Origin: Aeromonas fluvialis | GTDB lineage: Bacteria; Pseudomonadota; Gammaproteobacteria; Enterobacterales; Aeromonadaceae | DNA: 64,000 bases | Reading direction: 5' to 3' | NCBI RefSeq assembly: GCF_000819885.1 | Contig: NZ_CDBO01000074.1 | Location: forward strand, 114,683-178,682 | Shown here: in pieces, positions 50,385 through 58,375 of the stretch | Position numbering within the stretch: the first letter of the stretch is position 1 | How the letters are laid out: the number at the start of each line of letters is the position of its first letter | The notes under the pieces: model-generated | Told to the model about the DNA's origin: nothing | Databases searched by the model: none | The model's input: only the letters and a program-made list of their open reading frames with translations | Translations under genes and position numbers: made by a program

Positions 50385-51874
50385 GCTTGTTCGACGCCAT
50401 CGCCAAATATGCCCGTGAAAAGCCGCTGCAACCGGCGCTGCAAAGCAGCCAACAGCGCCTCGATTACCAGACCCTGTGGCAACAAATCCAGCGGCTGGCC
50501 AGCCAGTTGCAACAGCTCGACATCAGCCGTCTGGCGCTGCAGCTGGACAACGGTCTGCCCTGGGCACTGATCGATCTGGCCTGCACTCACGCCGGTATCG
50601 TGGTCATCCCGGTGCCCCACTTCTTCAGTCAGGCCCAGCAGGCCTGGCTGCTGGAGAGCAGCGGCGCCGATGCACTGGTAGGCCCTTATCATCAGGGATG
50701 GCTGGCCGCCGAACCGCTGACGCTTTTCACCGGCGCTCATATTGAACAACCGGTTGAACAGACTGTGCCGCTCTGGCGCTGCAAACCGGAAAACCTCCCG
50801 GCATTGCCACAGGGCACCGCCAAGATCACCTACACCTCCGGCACCACGGGTCAGCCCAAAGGGGTCTGCCTGTCACTGACCCAGATGATGGCGGTGAGCC
50901 ATGCGCTGGCCGAGCGGGTCGCGCCAGCCAAGGTGGAAAAACACCTGACCCTGCTGCCGCTAGCCACCCTGCTTGAGAACATCACCGGCCTCTATGTGCC
51001 GCTGCTGACCGGCGCCTGCAGCCGCATTCCGTCCCTCGGTGAGCTAGGTTTCACCGGCTCCAGTTCGCTCAATCCAGCCATGCTGGGGGAAGCGCTGCTG
51101 CGCTGGCCGACCCACAGTCTGGTGCTGGTGCCCGAACTGCTGCGCCTGCTGCTGGCGCTCTGCACCAGCACCCCGACGCTGGCCCAACAGCTCAAGAGCC
51201 TGCGCTTTGTTGCCGTCGGTGGCGGCAAGGTGGCCCCAGACCTAGTCAAACATGCCCGTCAGCTCGGCCTGCCGGTGTATGAGGGATATGGACTGTCGGA
51301 GTGCGGCTCCGTGGTGGCGCTCAACAGTCCGGATGCTGACAAGCCCGGCAGCGTGGGCTGCCCCCTGCCCCACTGTCAGGTCACCATCGCCGAGGATGGC
51401 GAAGTCATGGTGCGCGGCAGCGCCATGCTGGGGTATCTGGGTAGCAATGAGTCAAAGCCCGAGCTGATTGCCACGGGGGATCTGGGTCACCTCGATGAAG
51501 AGGGCTACCTCCATATCACCGGGCGCAAGAAGAATGTCCAGATCACTGCCTTTGGCCGCAACTTCTCACCGGAGTGGGTGGAAGCCGAGGCCCAGCTCTG
51601 CCCCGCCATCGCCCGCATCGTGGTCTTTGGCGATGGTCAGCCCGCCAACGTGGCGCTGATCCAGCCCCTGCCGGGGAAAGAGGCGGATCTGCCACGCCAG
51701 ATCGCAGGTCTGAACCAGCGGCTGCCCGATTATGCCCGGCTGCACCACTGGTTGCCGATAGCGCTGGATCAACATCCCTGCCTGCTGACCGCCAACGGGC
51801 GTCCCCGTCGCAACGAGATTTACCAACACTTTTCCCGGCAAATCAGCCAATGCCTTACTGGAGAATCGTCATGA
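50381..51874 (+). CDS. Stand-alone adenylate-forming enzyme (AMP-binding)
   Basis: A 497-residue ANL-superfamily protein. Core motifs are 'ITYTSGTTGQPKG' (150-162), 'YEGYGLSECGSV', 'ATGDLGHLDEEGYLHITGRKKN' and the hinge. No carrier-protein domain is attached. The C-terminal motif reads 'NGRPRR', with Arg where the catalytic Lys (NGK) normally stands. It probably activates a carboxylic acid, perhaps a fatty acid, for the neighbouring proteins. It overlaps both neighbours by 4 bases (ATGA), so it is translationally coupled. Confidence 0.88.
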   Translation: MSLFDAIAKYAREKPLQPALQSSQQRLDYQTLWQQIQRLASQLQQLDISRLALQLDNGLPWALIDLACTHAGIVVIPVPHFFSQAQQAWLLESSGADALVGPYHQGWLAAEPLTLFTGAHIEQPVEQTVPLWRCKPENLPALPQGTAKITYTSGTTGQPKGVCLSLTQMMAVSHALAERVAPAKVEKHLTLLPLATLLENITGLYVPLLTGACSRIPSLGELGFTGSSSLNPAMLGEALLRWPTHSLVLVPELLRLLLALCTSTPTLAQQLKSLRFVAVGGGKVAPDLVKHARQLGLPVYEGYGLSECGSVVALNSPDADKPGSVGCPLPHCQVTIAEDGEVMVRGSAMLGYLGSNESKPELIATGDLGHLDEEGYLHITGRKKNVQITAFGRNFSPEWVEAEAQLCPAIARIVVFGDGQPANVALIQPLPGKEADLPRQIAGLNQRLPDYARLHHWLPIALDQHPCLLTANGRPRRNEIYQHFSRQISQCLTGESS

Positions 51875-52524
51875 GCTTCTATCAGACTCTGCAACAAGCC
51901 ACTGCCAGTGAGCGTGAACATCTGTTCAACGCCCCCATCATCGAAGCGTGCCGCCGTGGCGACATCAGCCGTGACACCTATCTCGCCTTTCTGGCGCAGG
52001 CTTACTACCACGTGCGCCACACAGTCCCGCTGCTGATGGCAACCGGCGGCAAGCTGGGTCAGGAGTACGAATGGGTGCGTGGCGCCCTTGCCGAGTACAT
52101 CGACGAGGAGTATGGCCACCAAGAATGGATTTTAAACGACATTCGCGCCTGTGGCGGTGATGCCGAGGCGGTGCGCCACGGCCAGCCCGGGCTGCCCATC
52201 GAGCTGATGGTGGCCTTCCTCTACGATCAGATCCAGCGCGGTAACCCCATGGGCTTCTTCGGCATGGTGCAGGTACTGGAAGGCACCAGCGTCGCCATCG
52301 CCCTGACTGTGGCCGACCAGCTGAAAAGCGGCCTCGGACTGCCCCCGCAGGCGATGAGCTATCTCAGCTCCCATGGCACGCTGGATCAGGAACACCTCAA
52401 GTTCTTTGAATCCCTGATGGATCGGGTCGAAAGTCCGGCGGATCAGGCGGCCATCATCCACGGGGCCAAGGTGGTCTACCGTCTCTATGGCGAGATGCTC
52501 TACAACCTCACCGCCACACCGTAA
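51871..52524 (+). CDS. Haem-oxygenase-like diiron oxidase/oxygenase (TenA/PqqC fold)
   Basis: A 217-residue all-helical protein annotated in relatives as an iron-containing redox enzyme. Likely metal ligands are E80-x2-H83 (EEYGH), E137 (VLEGTS) and H168-x3-D172-x2-H175 (HGTLDQEH), the pattern typical of HDO diiron enzymes such as UndA. Such enzymes oxidise acyl or amino-acid substrates with O2. The start ATG 51871 overlaps the upstream gene by 4 bases. The reaction is not predictable beyond an oxidation. Confidence 0.82.
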   Translation: MSFYQTLQQATASEREHLFNAPIIEACRRGDISRDTYLAFLAQAYYHVRHTVPLLMATGGKLGQEYEWVRGALAEYIDEEYGHQEWILNDIRACGGDAEAVRHGQPGLPIELMVAFLYDQIQRGNPMGFFGMVQVLEGTSVAIALTVADQLKSGLGLPPQAMSYLSSHGTLDQEHLKFFESLMDRVESPADQAAIIHGAKVVYRLYGEMLYNLTATP

Positions 52525-52566
52525 GTCGGCAACGGATCAGCAGACAGCCAAAAGGGAACCCACACC

Positions 52567-53436
52567 ATGAACCTTGAAGGGAAACTCGTGCTGCTCACCG
52601 GCGCCAGCGGTGGCATAGGTGAAGAGCTGGCGCAGGAGCTGGCGGCCCGGGGGGCCCACCTGCTGCTGCACGGTCGTCGCGGCCCGGCGCTGGAGCGGCT
52701 GTGCAAGTCACTGCCGCATCCCGAGCGCCATCAGGTGGTGCTCGCCGACCTCGGCTCTTCGCAAGAGCGGGCCAAGCTGTTGCAACACCCGGCGCTGGAG
52801 AACGGGCTCGACATCCTGATCAACAACGCTGGCTGCAACCAGTTTGCCTGGCTGGAAGATCAGAGCTTCGAACAAGTGGAGCGCCAGCTGCTGCTCAATA
52901 TCGAGGCACCGATCCAGCTCACCCGGGTACTACTGCCCAGATTGCGCAAGCCGGGGATCATCATGAACATGGGGTCGAGCTTGGGCAGCATCGGCTACCC
53001 CGGTTACAGCGTCTACTGCGCCAGCAAATTTGCCATGCGCGGCTTTAGCGAGGCGCTGGGACGGGAGCTGGAGGGGAGCGGCATCAAGGTGCTGCATTTT
53101 GCCCCCCGCGCCACCCGTACCAAGCTCAACTCCGAGGCAGCCTACGAGATGAATGCGGCGCTCGGCACCCAGACCGACAGCCCGCAGGAGGTGGCCGAAG
53201 AGGCCGTCATCGCCCTGTGCAACGAAACCCGCCGCAGCTGGCTCGGCTGGCCGGAAAAGCTGTTTGTGCGGCTCAACGCCCTGCTGCCGGGCATCGTCGA
53301 CAAGGCGCTGGCCAGAAAACTGCCGATCATCAAGCGTTATGCCCGTCACCTTCAGCCAGGGACGGCTGATACCAGCGCCAACAGTGCGCCACAACCAGAC
53401 TTGTCCCGCCCGATCCCGACCAAGAAGGAGCATTAA
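52567..53436 (+). CDS. Short-chain dehydrogenase/reductase
   Basis: A 289-residue SDR. 'LLTGASGGIGEELA' (residues 10-23) binds NAD(P), 'NNAG' follows, 'MGSSLGSIG' carries the Ser, and 'YSVYCASKFAM' carries the catalytic Tyr and Lys. The extended C-terminus (ALLPGIVDKALARKLPIIKRY) suggests membrane association, as in retinol- or acyl-reductase-like SDRs. It is fourth in the cluster, 42 bases after the HDO gene and 1 base before the TPR gene. Confidence 0.88.
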   Translation: MNLEGKLVLLTGASGGIGEELAQELAARGAHLLLHGRRGPALERLCKSLPHPERHQVVLADLGSSQERAKLLQHPALENGLDILINNAGCNQFAWLEDQSFEQVERQLLLNIEAPIQLTRVLLPRLRKPGIIMNMGSSLGSIGYPGYSVYCASKFAMRGFSEALGRELEGSGIKVLHFAPRATRTKLNSEAAYEMNAALGTQTDSPQEVAEEAVIALCNETRRSWLGWPEKLFVRLNALLPGIVDKALARKLPIIKRYARHLQPGTADTSANSAPQPDLSRPIPTKKEH

Positions 53437-53437
53437 T

Positions 53438-54070
53438 ATGAACTTTTTCCGTCAATCCGTGACCTCTTGTGCCATCGCCATCCTGCTGGGATCCACCTCA
53501 GTCATGGCCGCGGATGATGCCCTCGCGCCCATCCAGCAGCAGTGGGCGGTCTGCCAGTATCAACAGACCGGCAAGGCGAAAGAGAGTTGCCTCGAAACCC
53601 TGAGCACCCGGGCCGAAACGGCCAGCGCCAAGGAGCCTTTTCGCGCCGATCTGCTGATCTGGTCTGCCATCGTCAAGAGCACCTGGGCGGGGGCCAAAGG
53701 GGGGCTGGGGGCACTGGGTCTGGTGAAAGAGGCCAAGGCCACGCTGGAGCTCGCGCTAAAGCAGGATCCCAAAGCGCTGGACGGCTCTGCCTACACCAGT
53801 CTGGGCTCGCTCTACTATCAGGTGCCCGGCTGGCCGGTCGGCTTTGGCGATGACGAAAAGGCAGAGCAACTGCTCAAGCAGGCGCTGGCCATCAATCCGG
53901 ATGGCATCGATCCCAACTTCTTCTATGGCGACTTCCTGCTGGATCAGGGTCGCAAGGCCGAGGCCAAAACCTACCTCGACAAGGCGCTGACCGCCCCGGC
54001 CCGCCCGGGCCGCGAAGTGGCCGATGAAGGGCGCAGGATGGAGATCCGCGAAAAACTAGCCAAGCTATAA
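53438..54070 (+). CDS. Exported TPR-repeat protein
   Basis: A 210-residue protein with a signal peptide (1-24, ending TSVMAA). After a Cys-containing start (WAVCQYQQTGKAKESCL), TPR-like helices span about 85-190, including 'AYTSLGSLYYQVPGWPVGFGDDEKAEQLLKQALAINPDGI' in pieces. It is probably a periplasmic scaffold. GAAGGAG lies 8 bases before the ATG, and the gene follows the SDR gene immediately. Related proteins are often next to small biosynthetic clusters; the exact role is unknown. Confidence 0.8.
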   Translation: MNFFRQSVTSCAIAILLGSTSVMAADDALAPIQQQWAVCQYQQTGKAKESCLETLSTRAETASAKEPFRADLLIWSAIVKSTWAGAKGGLGALGLVKEAKATLELALKQDPKALDGSAYTSLGSLYYQVPGWPVGFGDDEKAEQLLKQALAINPDGIDPNFFYGDFLLDQGRKAEAKTYLDKALTAPARPGREVADEGRRMEIREKLAKL

Positions 54071-54101
54071 ATCCCTGATGGATCAAAGATCTATTTAAAC
54101 T

Positions 54102-54131
54102 CTGCCCACCAGCTTGCATACTGGTGGGCAG
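54102..54131 (+). terminator. Hairpin between the five-gene cluster and its two-component genes
   Basis: CTGCCCACCAG (54102-54112) pairs with CTGGTGGGCAG (54121-54131), a perfect 11-base stem. The following GGTTGTTTA is only a weak T tract. Partial read-through into the regulator genes is likely. Confidence 0.6.
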
Positions 54132-54200
54132 GGTTGTTTATGCCACGGCAAGCCCTGGCGCTGAGCCCCATCGCGGCCCCCAACAAACAGGGAGAAAAGA

Positions 54201-54887
54201 ATGCGGATCCTGCTGGTAGAAGATGATGTGATGCTGGGGGATGGTATGCAGGATGCTCTGCGCCATAGCGGCTACACGGTAGACTGGCTGCAACAGGGGT
54301 TGCCCGCCCTGACAGCCCTCAAAATCGACGAGTTCGCCGCCCTGATCCTCGATCTCAACCTGCCCGATATCGACGGCCTTAGCCTGTTGCGCAAGTTGCG
54401 GCGTGAAGGACACCAGCTGCCGGTGCTGATCCTCACCGCCCGCGATGCGCTGGACGATCGGGTGGTCGGCCTCGATGCTGGCTCCGACGACTACATGGTA
54501 AAACCCTTCGCCCTGCAGGAGCTCAACGCCCGCCTGCGCGCCCTGGTTCGCCGCAGCAAGGGGCAGGCTCAGGCGGTGCTGGAGTATGGCGATATCCTCA
54601 TCTATCCCGAATCCCAGCAGGTCACCTATCAGGGGGAAGCGGTCAAACTCACCCCCCATGAATACAAGCTGCTGCAGGAGCTCATCAGCCAGAGCGGCCG
54701 GGTATTGAGCCGCGATCAGCTGCAACAGAGCCTCTACGGCTGGGACGAGGGGGCTGAAAGCAACGCGGTAGAGGTGCATATCCACCATCTGCGCAAGAAG
54801 TTCTACAGCGACCTCATCCGCAATATTCGTGGGGTCGGCTACATCATTCCCCAGATCGAACAACCAAGCCGGACGCCTGCACGATGA
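54201..54887 (+). CDS. OmpR-family response regulator, QseB/PmrA type
   Basis: A 228-residue response regulator. The receiver domain has the acidic pocket 'VEDD', the phospho-acceptor D51 ('LILDLNLPD') and the Lys of 'YMVKPFALQEL'. The C-terminal winged helix includes 'SLYGWDEGAESNAVEVHIHHLRKKF', diagnostic for the QseB/PmrA/TctD group. It follows the cluster by 130 bases and overlaps the kinase gene by 4 bases. The likely operator is the CTTAAG repeat at 49649-49665. Confidence 0.88.
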   Translation: MRILLVEDDVMLGDGMQDALRHSGYTVDWLQQGLPALTALKIDEFAALILDLNLPDIDGLSLLRKLRREGHQLPVLILTARDALDDRVVGLDAGSDDYMVKPFALQELNARLRALVRRSKGQAQAVLEYGDILIYPESQQVTYQGEAVKLTPHEYKLLQELISQSGRVLSRDQLQQSLYGWDEGAESNAVEVHIHHLRKKFYSDLIRNIRGVGYIIPQIEQPSRTPAR

Positions 54888-56320
54888 AACGTCCCCGCTC
54901 CATTCGCCGCTTTCTGCTCACAGGTATCCTGACGCTGGTGAGCCTGAGTCTCACCATCAGCGCCTTCATCGGCTACATGGAGGCGAGCCACGAGATGGAG
55001 GAGCTGTTTGATGCCCGCCTCGCCCAGTCGGCCCGTATCACCAACCAGCTGCTGGCCCGCTACATGGCCCAGCATGGGCAGTTGCCCGCCAACGGCACCG
55101 TCTATCAGGAGTGGGAGGCGCAAAATCCCGATGAGTGGCAAAAAGATTCCGGCCTCAACCTGACAGGCGAGGATAGGGAGCTCACTCCCTACGGCCACGA
55201 GTTCGAGCGCAACCTCTACTTCCAGCTGCTCGATGCCCGCGGCACCCTGTTGCTGCGAGCCCCCAGTGCCCCGGCTCAACCTCTGGTTGAGCTGGCCCGA
55301 GGTTTCAACACGGTAGAGAAGGATCGCCACCAGTGGCGCACCTTCACCCTCTACAACCAGCAAGAGCAGACCTGGCTGGTGGTGGCAGAACGGGACGACG
55401 AGCGCAGCGAGCTGGCCAGCAAGATGGCCACCCTCACCATGCTGCCGCTACTGATCACCCTGCCCTTCCTGCTGGCCCTGCTCTGGTGGCTCATCACCCG
55501 CGGGCTGGCCCCCCTGCGCCAGCTGGCCCAAGCCATCAGCGAACGTCACCCCGCCAACCTGAGCCCGCTCAGCCTCAAGATAAGCGCTCAGGAGCTGACC
55601 CCCCTCACCAACGAGATCAACCGGTTGATGCAGGCACTGGCTGAGACCATCGAGCGGGAGAAACAGTTCACCAACGAGGCGGCCCACGAGCTGCGCACCC
55701 CGCTGGCGGTGCTGCGGATCCACAGTGAAAATGCCCTTGCAGCCGATGATGATGCCAGCCGCCAACAGTCCCTGCACAAGATGTTGCAAGCCCTCGACCG
55801 CAGTGACCGGCTGATCCGCCAACTGCTGACCCAGGCTCGTATCGACAACCAACAGGGGCTGGTATTGACCGAGCTGGAAGTGGGTCACCTGCTGCAAAGC
55901 ACCCTGGCGACGCTCGCCCCCATCGCCCTCAAAAAAGATCAGCAGCTGTCGCTGGAGTGTGAATTGCCGCAGTGGGTGATGGGGCAGGTCACCCTGCTCG
56001 AGTTGCTGTTCAGCAACCTGATCGACAATGCGCTGCGCTACACCCAGCCTGAAGGCGAGATCAAGGTACGGGTTCAGCGGGAGGGCAACAGGGTGAGGGT
56101 GGATGTGAGCGACAACGGCCCCGGCATTCCCACCAATGCCTTGAGCCGGCTGTGTGAACGCTTCTTTCGGGTCAATCCCCAACAGGGGGATGGCGTCGGC
56201 CTTGGCATGGCCATCGTCTCGCGCATTGCCCAGTTGCACGGCGCCGATCTCGATATCCACAACCGGCCGGAAGGGGGGCTGGAGGTGAGCGTGTTACTCC
56301 CGCTCCCGCCGGCAAGATAA
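54884..56320 (+). CDS. Sensor histidine kinase, QseC type
   Basis: A 478-residue membrane kinase. TM1 is at about residues 10-30, a periplasmic sensor of about 145 residues follows, and TM2 lies at about 184-205. A HAMP-like linker leads to the H box 'NEAAHELRTPLAVL' with H268, then 'NLIDNALRYT' (N box), 'VSDNGPGIP' (G1) and 'GDGVGLGMAIVSRI' (G2). The layout matches QseC, PmrB and TctE. The sensed signal is unknown; it could be a product of the upstream cluster. Confidence 0.88.
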   Translation: MKRPRSIRRFLLTGILTLVSLSLTISAFIGYMEASHEMEELFDARLAQSARITNQLLARYMAQHGQLPANGTVYQEWEAQNPDEWQKDSGLNLTGEDRELTPYGHEFERNLYFQLLDARGTLLLRAPSAPAQPLVELARGFNTVEKDRHQWRTFTLYNQQEQTWLVVAERDDERSELASKMATLTMLPLLITLPFLLALLWWLITRGLAPLRQLAQAISERHPANLSPLSLKISAQELTPLTNEINRLMQALAETIEREKQFTNEAAHELRTPLAVLRIHSENALAADDDASRQQSLHKMLQALDRSDRLIRQLLTQARIDNQQGLVLTELEVGHLLQSTLATLAPIALKKDQQLSLECELPQWVMGQVTLLELLFSNLIDNALRYTQPEGEIKVRVQREGNRVRVDVSDNGPGIPTNALSRLCERFFRVNPQQGDGVGLGMAIVSRIAQLHGADLDIHNRPEGGLEVSVLLPLPPAR

Positions 56321-56329
56321 GCGATAAGC

Positions 56330-56360
56330 AAACAGCCCGCGATGCGGGCTGTTTGTTTTC
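56330..56360. terminator. Terminator between the sensor kinase and protease genes
   Basis: AAACAGCCCGC (56330-56340) and GCGGGCTGTTT (56344-56354) form a perfect 11-base stem with a GAT loop, then TGTTTTC. The genes on either side converge, so it probably serves both. Confidence 0.82.
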
Positions 56361-56853
56361 AATGACAATCAGGCTGTACGGTGAAGGTTCGACCGGAGTC
56401 TACCGGCCCCAGCTCGGCCAGCAGACGTCGGCCCAGCAGCACCGGATAGATCATCTTGCTGCGATCCCGCAGGGTAAACCACTCCTCATACACCTCGTCC
56501 CCCAGACAGATGGACATGGTCACCGTTGGTCGCTGCTCCATACCGCCCGCCCCGCGCACCGTCACGCTGCGCTCGACCCGCCGTTCGAACTGCTGTTTGA
56601 CCAGTTTTCCGCTGTCGGCATCAGTCACCACCAGCATGAAGCGCACCCAGGGCTTGCCATCCCGTTTGAATCTGGTGATGGCGCGTGCATCGAGGGAAGA
56701 GGTGAGCGCACCGGTGTCGAGTTTCATCTTCACCGCCACGCCGGTAGGCAAAATAAGTCCCTTCTCGATCCAACCATAGCTGGTCGGGGTCTCTGCCAGC
56801 GCACTGCCACACAGTGCCAGCATCAGGGTTATCCCCACCATCATCTTGCCCAT
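56359..56853 (-). CDS. Exported retropepsin-like protease (RimK-linked Zn-protease family)
   Basis: A 164-residue protein with a signal peptide (1-20, ending CGSALA). 'MKLDTGALTSSLDA' contains D46-T-G, the active-site triad of retropepsin-like aspartic proteases. Databases often name this family an ATP-dependent zinc protease. The 'VYEEWFTLRDRSKMIYPVLLGRRLL' part completes the family pattern. The start is ATG 56853 (MGKMMVGITLM). It probably acts in the periplasm; the substrate is unknown. Confidence 0.82.
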   Translation of the reverse strand: MGKMMVGITLMLALCGSALAETPTSYGWIEKGLILPTGVAVKMKLDTGALTSSLDARAITRFKRDGKPWVRFMLVVTDADSGKLVKQQFERRVERSVTVRGAGGMEQRPTVTMSICLGDEVYEEWFTLRDRSKMIYPVLLGRRLLAELGPVDSGRTFTVQPDCH

Positions 56854-57105
56854 TTTACTGCCCTGTCTTGTCAATCCAGCGCCCAGATCTACCACAGTCG
56901 CATCAGTGGTCAATCCGATTTATTTCAGCTATTTGGATAATGCTGGGCGGGTCATGAGTGAGACGACAAGGGGTGGCTGAAGAGCGACCCAAGCGGGCGG
57001 GAATATCGAAGGGGAGCAAGACATAGAGCGATGCCGTATGAATCTTATGACTAACCTCAGGTTGTGACGCCAAAGGCTACCACAAGGATTCGCAAAATAT
57101 CAGTC

Positions 57106-57134
57106 TTGTTCTGAAGGGATTTTTGCCTACACTG
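57106..57134 (+). promoter_or_regulatory. Probable sigma-70 promoter of guaC
   Basis: TTGTTC (57106-57111), a 17-base spacer and TACACT (57129-57134) predict a transcript start near 57140-57142. Confidence 0.55.
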
Positions 57135-57139
57135 TTGTA

Positions 57140-57172
57140 AACCGGAGGGCCTGAAAACCACCGGTTTTTTTG
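57140..57172 (+). terminator. Terminator-like hairpin in the guaC leader
   Basis: AAACCGG (57140-57146) pairs with CCGGTTT (57162-57168); GG and CC inside extend the stem after an A-A mismatch. Seven T (57166-57172) follow. It begins at the predicted +1 of the guaC transcript and may act as an attenuator, or end an unseen short transcript. Confidence 0.6.
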
Positions 57173-57234
57173 CGCCTGCCGAAAATTTGCCACTGCAAAA
57201 GTGACGTTCAACAAGGCTCAATAAGGAATTTGTA

Positions 57235-58278
57235 ATGCGTATCGAAGAAGACTTGAAGCTCGGTTTCAAGGATGTCCTGTTCCGCCCCAAGCGCTCTACT
57301 CTCAAGAGCCGTTCCCAAGTCAGCCTGACCCGTCAGTTCACCTTCAAACACACCCAGACTCAATGGCAAGGCGTACCCGTTATCGCCGCCAACATGGATA
57401 CCATCGGCAGCTTCGCCATGGCGCGCACTCTGGCCGGTTTCGAGATGATGACCGCGGTACACAAGCACTACAGCCTTGAGCAGTGGCAAGCTTTCGTCAA
57501 CGAGACCGACCCGGCCCTGCTGGGCCACGTCATGGTCTCCACCGGCACCTCGGCTGAAGATTTCGCCAAGACCCGCCAAATCCTCGCCATGTCCGAAGCG
57601 CTGCGCTTCATCTGTGTCGACGTGGCCAACGGCTACTCCGAACACTTCGTCGAGTTCGTGCGCAAAATTCGTGAAGCCTGCCCCAACCACGTCATCCTGG
57701 CGGGCAACGTGGTCACCGGCGAGATGGTCGAAGAGCTGATCCTCTCCGGCGCCGACATCGTCAAGGTCGGCATCGGCCCGGGCTCTGTCTGCACCACTCG
57801 CGTCAAGACCGGCGTCGGCTACCCGCAGCTCTCCGCCATCATCGAGTGTGCCGATGCGGCCCACGGCCTCGGCGGCCAGATCGTCGGTGACGGCGGCTGT
57901 ACCTGCCCGGGCGATGTCGCCAAAGCGTTCGGCGGCGGCGCCGACTTCGTGATGCTGGGGGGCATGCTGGCAGCCCACGAGGAGTGCGGCGGCGAGATCG
58001 TCGATGTGAACGGCGAGCCCTTCATGAAGTTCTACGGCATGAGCTCGTCCAGCGCCATGGACAAGCACGCCGGCGGCGTCGCCGAGTATCGTGCCTCAGA
58101 AGGTAAAACCGTGCTGCTGCCCTACCGCGGTCCGGTCGAGAACGCAGTGCGCGACATTCTGGGCGGCGTGCGCTCCACCTGTACCTACGTCGGTGCCAGC
58201 CAGCTGAAAGAACTCACCAAGCGCACCACCTTTATCCGGGTGCGTGAGCAAGAAAACAACGTCTACGGCAAGGAGTAA
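57235..58278 (+). CDS. guaC: GMP reductase
   Basis: A 347-residue enzyme, the length of E. coli GuaC, that converts GMP to IMP with NADPH in purine salvage. The catalytic Cys is in '[20 protein letters not shown]', and '[21 protein letters not shown]' and '[25 protein letters not shown]' form the IMP-dehydrogenase-like phosphate site. The gene follows a leader with a terminator-like hairpin and is closed by its own terminator. Confidence 0.96.
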   Translation: MRIEEDLKLGFKDVLFRPKRSTLKSRSQVSLTRQFTFKHTQTQWQGVPVIAANMDTIGSFAMARTLAGFEMMTAVHKHYSLEQWQAFVNETDPALLGHVMVSTGTSAEDFAKTRQILAMSEALRFICVDVANGYSEHFVEFVRKIREACPNHVILAGNVVTGEMVEELILSGADIVKVGIGPGSVCTTRVKTGVGYPQLSAIIECADAAHGLGGQIVGDGGCTCPGDVAKAFGGGADFVMLGGMLAAHEECGGEIVDVNGEPFMKFYGMSSSSAMDKHAGGVAEYRASEGKTVLLPYRGPVENAVRDILGGVRSTCTYVGASQLKELTKRTTFIRVREQENNVYGKE

Positions 58279-58321
58279 CCTGCTACAGACAGCCGTCACG
58301 CGCTGACGGTTAGAAGCCAGT

Positions 58322-58357
58322 CAACCGGTGTGCTACCCTGCGCACCGGTTTTTTTTG
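58322..58357 (+). terminator. Terminator of guaC
   Basis: AACCGGTGTGC pairs with GCGCACCGGTT and is followed by TTTTTTT, just before earP. Confidence 0.85.
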
Positions 58358-58375
58358 CATCTGGAACCCCGAGCC

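Larger units (their letters stand above)
56854..57234. other. Intergenic region upstream of guaC
   Basis: About 380 bases. The left part holds nothing I recognise. The right part contains a sigma-70 promoter (57106-57134) and a terminator-like hairpin (57140-57172) in the predicted guaC leader. Confidence 0.6.

Noticed and set aside
57185..57198. TTTGC-N4-GCAAA palindrome before guaC as a PurR operator
   Set aside because: Half-site orientation is opposite to the PurR consensus GCAAACGTTTGC.
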